From the NCBI RefSeq assembly GCF_018812025.1, contig NC_063061.1:5631796-5695795 (forward strand): DNA of 64,000 nt, written 5' to 3'. Of the stretch, positions 61,869 through 64,000 are shown one piece after another; the first letter of the stretch is position 1, and each line of letters starts with the position of its first letter. This DNA is from Megalobrama amblycephala (taxonomy: Eukaryota; Chordata; Actinopteri; Cypriniformes; Xenocyprididae). The notes beneath the pieces were generated by a model. The model saw nothing but the letters and a program-made list of their open reading frames with translations, was not told where the DNA came from and made no database searches. Made by a program: the position numbers and the translations under genes.

Positions 61869-62744
61869 AAAAACGTTTTAGTAACTATTTTAGTATAGAA
61901 AAGATTTCAGTAACAATTTGTTTGCATAACTACAGAATTGTTCACCCCATATAAAAATATATGTTTATTACCAATTTATTAATAGCATTACTGTATTTAG
62001 TTCACTTCATCTAAATGAGATGACTTTGTTATTTGGTGGACACTTGCTAATTTCTACACAAAAAAATAACTAAATAAAAAATAAAAAACAACCTAACATC
62101 CTTGGTGCATCTCAATCAGCTCCCTAGCTCATAAAGACAGGAAGAGTAGAACTGATATTTTTCTGATAATTTGATCAATTTTGCTGTAAAATGAAATAAA
62201 TCTTGTTATTTAAAGTACATTATGATAAATACTTTGTTAGATATACCTGCAACATTTCAGCCACAAATTAATTATAAATGCAAGGAAGATTATGTTCAAA
62301 ACTTGTCTAGTGATGTATGTTTATGCTTAAAAATAATGAAATTATATTTGTTTACATAACTTTTCAAACATCTGTCCTGCATGCGCGTTGGCTCACGTGA
62401 TTTATGTTTCGTGGCTCCGTTAGCGCAACATAGTGAGCGTTGATACTCCCTTTTTTTAGGACACAACATTTCAGTGCACTGGAAGCGTTTTGCGATTGAG
62501 ACCGCCCTTAAAACGGCCGACACCCTGATCAGTGCCCTGACTGCTGAACTATAGGGAGCTGATTGAGACACACTTAATATTCAACAAGATTACTGATCTT
62601 TCTGCATTGACACCACTGTATGAGAACTGAGCTGGACGATGGCATCACTATATAGATAAATGAACTAAATTAAAAGCAAACGATTTTTACAATGGAATAA
62701 ATCAGTACTGAGTTCACTTAAAAGATGGACAATGACACTATTGT

Positions 62745-62872
62745 CTTCTAGAGCTGCAGTACAGCCAAAACAAACTTTGTTGCATAATTTTCCTGTTATC
62801 ACTGTAAAGCTGCTTTGAAACAATCTGTATTGTAAACAGCACTATATAAATAAAGGTGACTTGACTTGACAC
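62745..62872 (+). repeat. Retroelement-like 3' tail with TTGAC repeats
   Basis: The phrases GTAAAGCTGCTTTGAAACAA and GCACTATATAAATAAAGGTG, followed by GACTTGACTTGAC, resemble the 3' end of non-LTR elements in fish. Only this tail is present. The exact LINE family was not decided. Confidence 0.5.
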
Positions 62873-63157
62873 ACACCCCATGTTCAGGTTTGACTGTAAT
62901 ATTGTGAAATGATACTACAGTACAAAAAATGCTAAACTTTGACAAAACTATTTTATTGTTATAATAATGATTTTATAATGTCTAAACAAATCTAAATGAA
63001 AAACTTGGGAACGGTATATGAGCCAGTGAGTAATCTAGTCATTCTTTCTAGTAATCTAATCACTGAGTCAGTGTAGCTGCACTTGAAATTTCATATTATT
63101 TTTAATTTAAAAGTGTTATTTTTTCAGTAGATGGCAGCAATTATTTTTTACTGTTAA

Positions 63158-63993
63158 AAGCCACAATATGTAAGATTTTTGGATTAAAATATCCAAAAAC
63201 CACTAGAACTGCGTTATATATTTTGTCGACTTGTACTTACATTATCCCAAATGTTTCCAAGAATGTTTAAATTTTAACCAGGATACGGACCATGTCTATG
63301 CGTCGCCTATCAATGACATCATACCCGCGTTACCCTCGATTTCCGGTTTTATTTTGTAGAAACACCAAAGACGCTTTAATATATTATGTGTTTTACTAGA
63401 CAGGTGAGTAACTGTTTGGATTCATTCTTCGACAGAAAACTAATCATGTTATATAGCTCAACACAGTAAGTTTAAATCTCATTTTCTTGATTTACCGCGA
63501 GTGCCATGTTTTACCATGCCTAATATCGATCTAGCTTACTGCAGTGTGCAACAAGTGTCTCATAGCAGCCGCCGAGTGAATGCTGAGTAGCATTATAACA
63601 ACTTTCAAGGTACTCAAATGTATTTAATATGATAATATTAAATACAGCGCTGTGTTACCCCACATACGCTTGACCAGAAGAAGCGGAAGCGCTTGTCTGC
63701 GGCATAATAAAAGTTCCGGCAAGTAATAAAAGTGTTGTGCTTGTCTCTCATTAGCAATCGCTCCAACAGCTTTCAGCCACACCCTGCTTCATACTATAGT
63801 AATGTTTAATAAATCTTTAATACATTAGCTCATCCATGAATATGATTTCTGCCCGAGTCCCATTGGATTCTTTTCCACCGGCTGTAGACGTGAAGACAAA
63901 ACCTCCCAAGATTCCATGAAATCAAAGCATCATCAAGCTACGCATTTGTTTGATTAAGCGACCTCTAGTGGTGAAAAACTACACATTGTGCCT
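63158..63993. mobile_element. TTAA element, AGGCACAAT-like ends
   Basis: AAGCCACAATATGTAAGA at the left faces TACACATTGTGCCT at the right, with TTAA at 63154-63157 and 63994-63997. The 836-bp interior (CCGGTTTTATTTTGTAGAAA) has no intact transposase. It ends just before the window edge, and CCT before TTAA matches the other families. Confidence 0.7.
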
Positions 63994-64000
63994 TTAATTA

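Larger units (their letters stand above)
56132..64000 (-). other. tmem164: tmem164 upstream intron (partial)
   Basis: No further tmem164 exon was recognised, so this 7.9 kb is probably one intron that runs off the window. It holds fold-back and MITE elements, a LINE-like tail and one exon-like segment, listed separately. The sections 56836-57433, 58747-59790, 60722-61433 and 61869-62744 show no gene. Confidence 0.6.

Overview
This window is vertebrate nuclear DNA, most likely from a teleost and probably a cyprinid. The evidence is intron-split genes with GT/AG junctions, long AT-rich introns, and a dense load of Tc1-like, hAT-like and PIF/Harbinger-like elements, TTAA-flanked fold-back elements and LINE fragments of kinds common in cyprinid genomes. 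There are no operons, ribosome binding sites, CRISPR arrays or recognisable RNA genes.

Two real genes are present, and they converge. On the + strand, the last four coding exons of ammecr1 lie at 14162-14276, 25286-25376, 25516-25612 and 31701-31815. They encode the C-terminal 138 residues of the AMMECR1 domain, ending in PPYNHYS. A long 3' UTR follows, running to a polyadenylation signal near 36613. On the - strand, the last five coding exons of tmem164 lie at 56082-56131, 48756-48822, 45005-45083, 42748-42848 and 40430-40636. They encode the C-terminal 167 residues of a multi-pass membrane protein. All junction phases agree in both genes. The 5' exons of both genes were not found and presumably lie outside the window. 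As I recall, TMEM164 and AMMECR1 are also convergent neighbours on the human X chromosome, which supports both calls.

Most of the rest is mobile DNA, often nested. The clearest nests are: (1) a Tc1-like element inside a PIF/Harbinger-like MITE (2366-4405); (2) a Tc1-like element inside a hAT-like element (7846-9860); (3) a Tc1-like element with a nearly complete transposase inside an older, oppositely oriented Tc1-like element (17356-19943); (4) an L2-type LINE split by a Tc1-like element that is itself split by a 201-bp hAT-type MITE (36880-39093); and (5) a TTAA-flanked element inside another insertion inside a fold-back element (45615-47665).

The commonest theme is a set of TTAA-flanked elements that start AGG and end CCT. 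Many are long inverted repeats with the shared end AGGGTTAGTTCACCC but different cores. The largest (52155-53155) is so palindromic that both strands encode the same peptide.

I found no convincing new biological system. The items most worth checking are the shared-end TTAA fold-back families, the triple insertions, a PIF/Harbinger-like MITE with a Myb-like coding remnant, a G-rich tract just before the ammecr1 polyadenylation signal, and an exon-like segment at 56682-56835.
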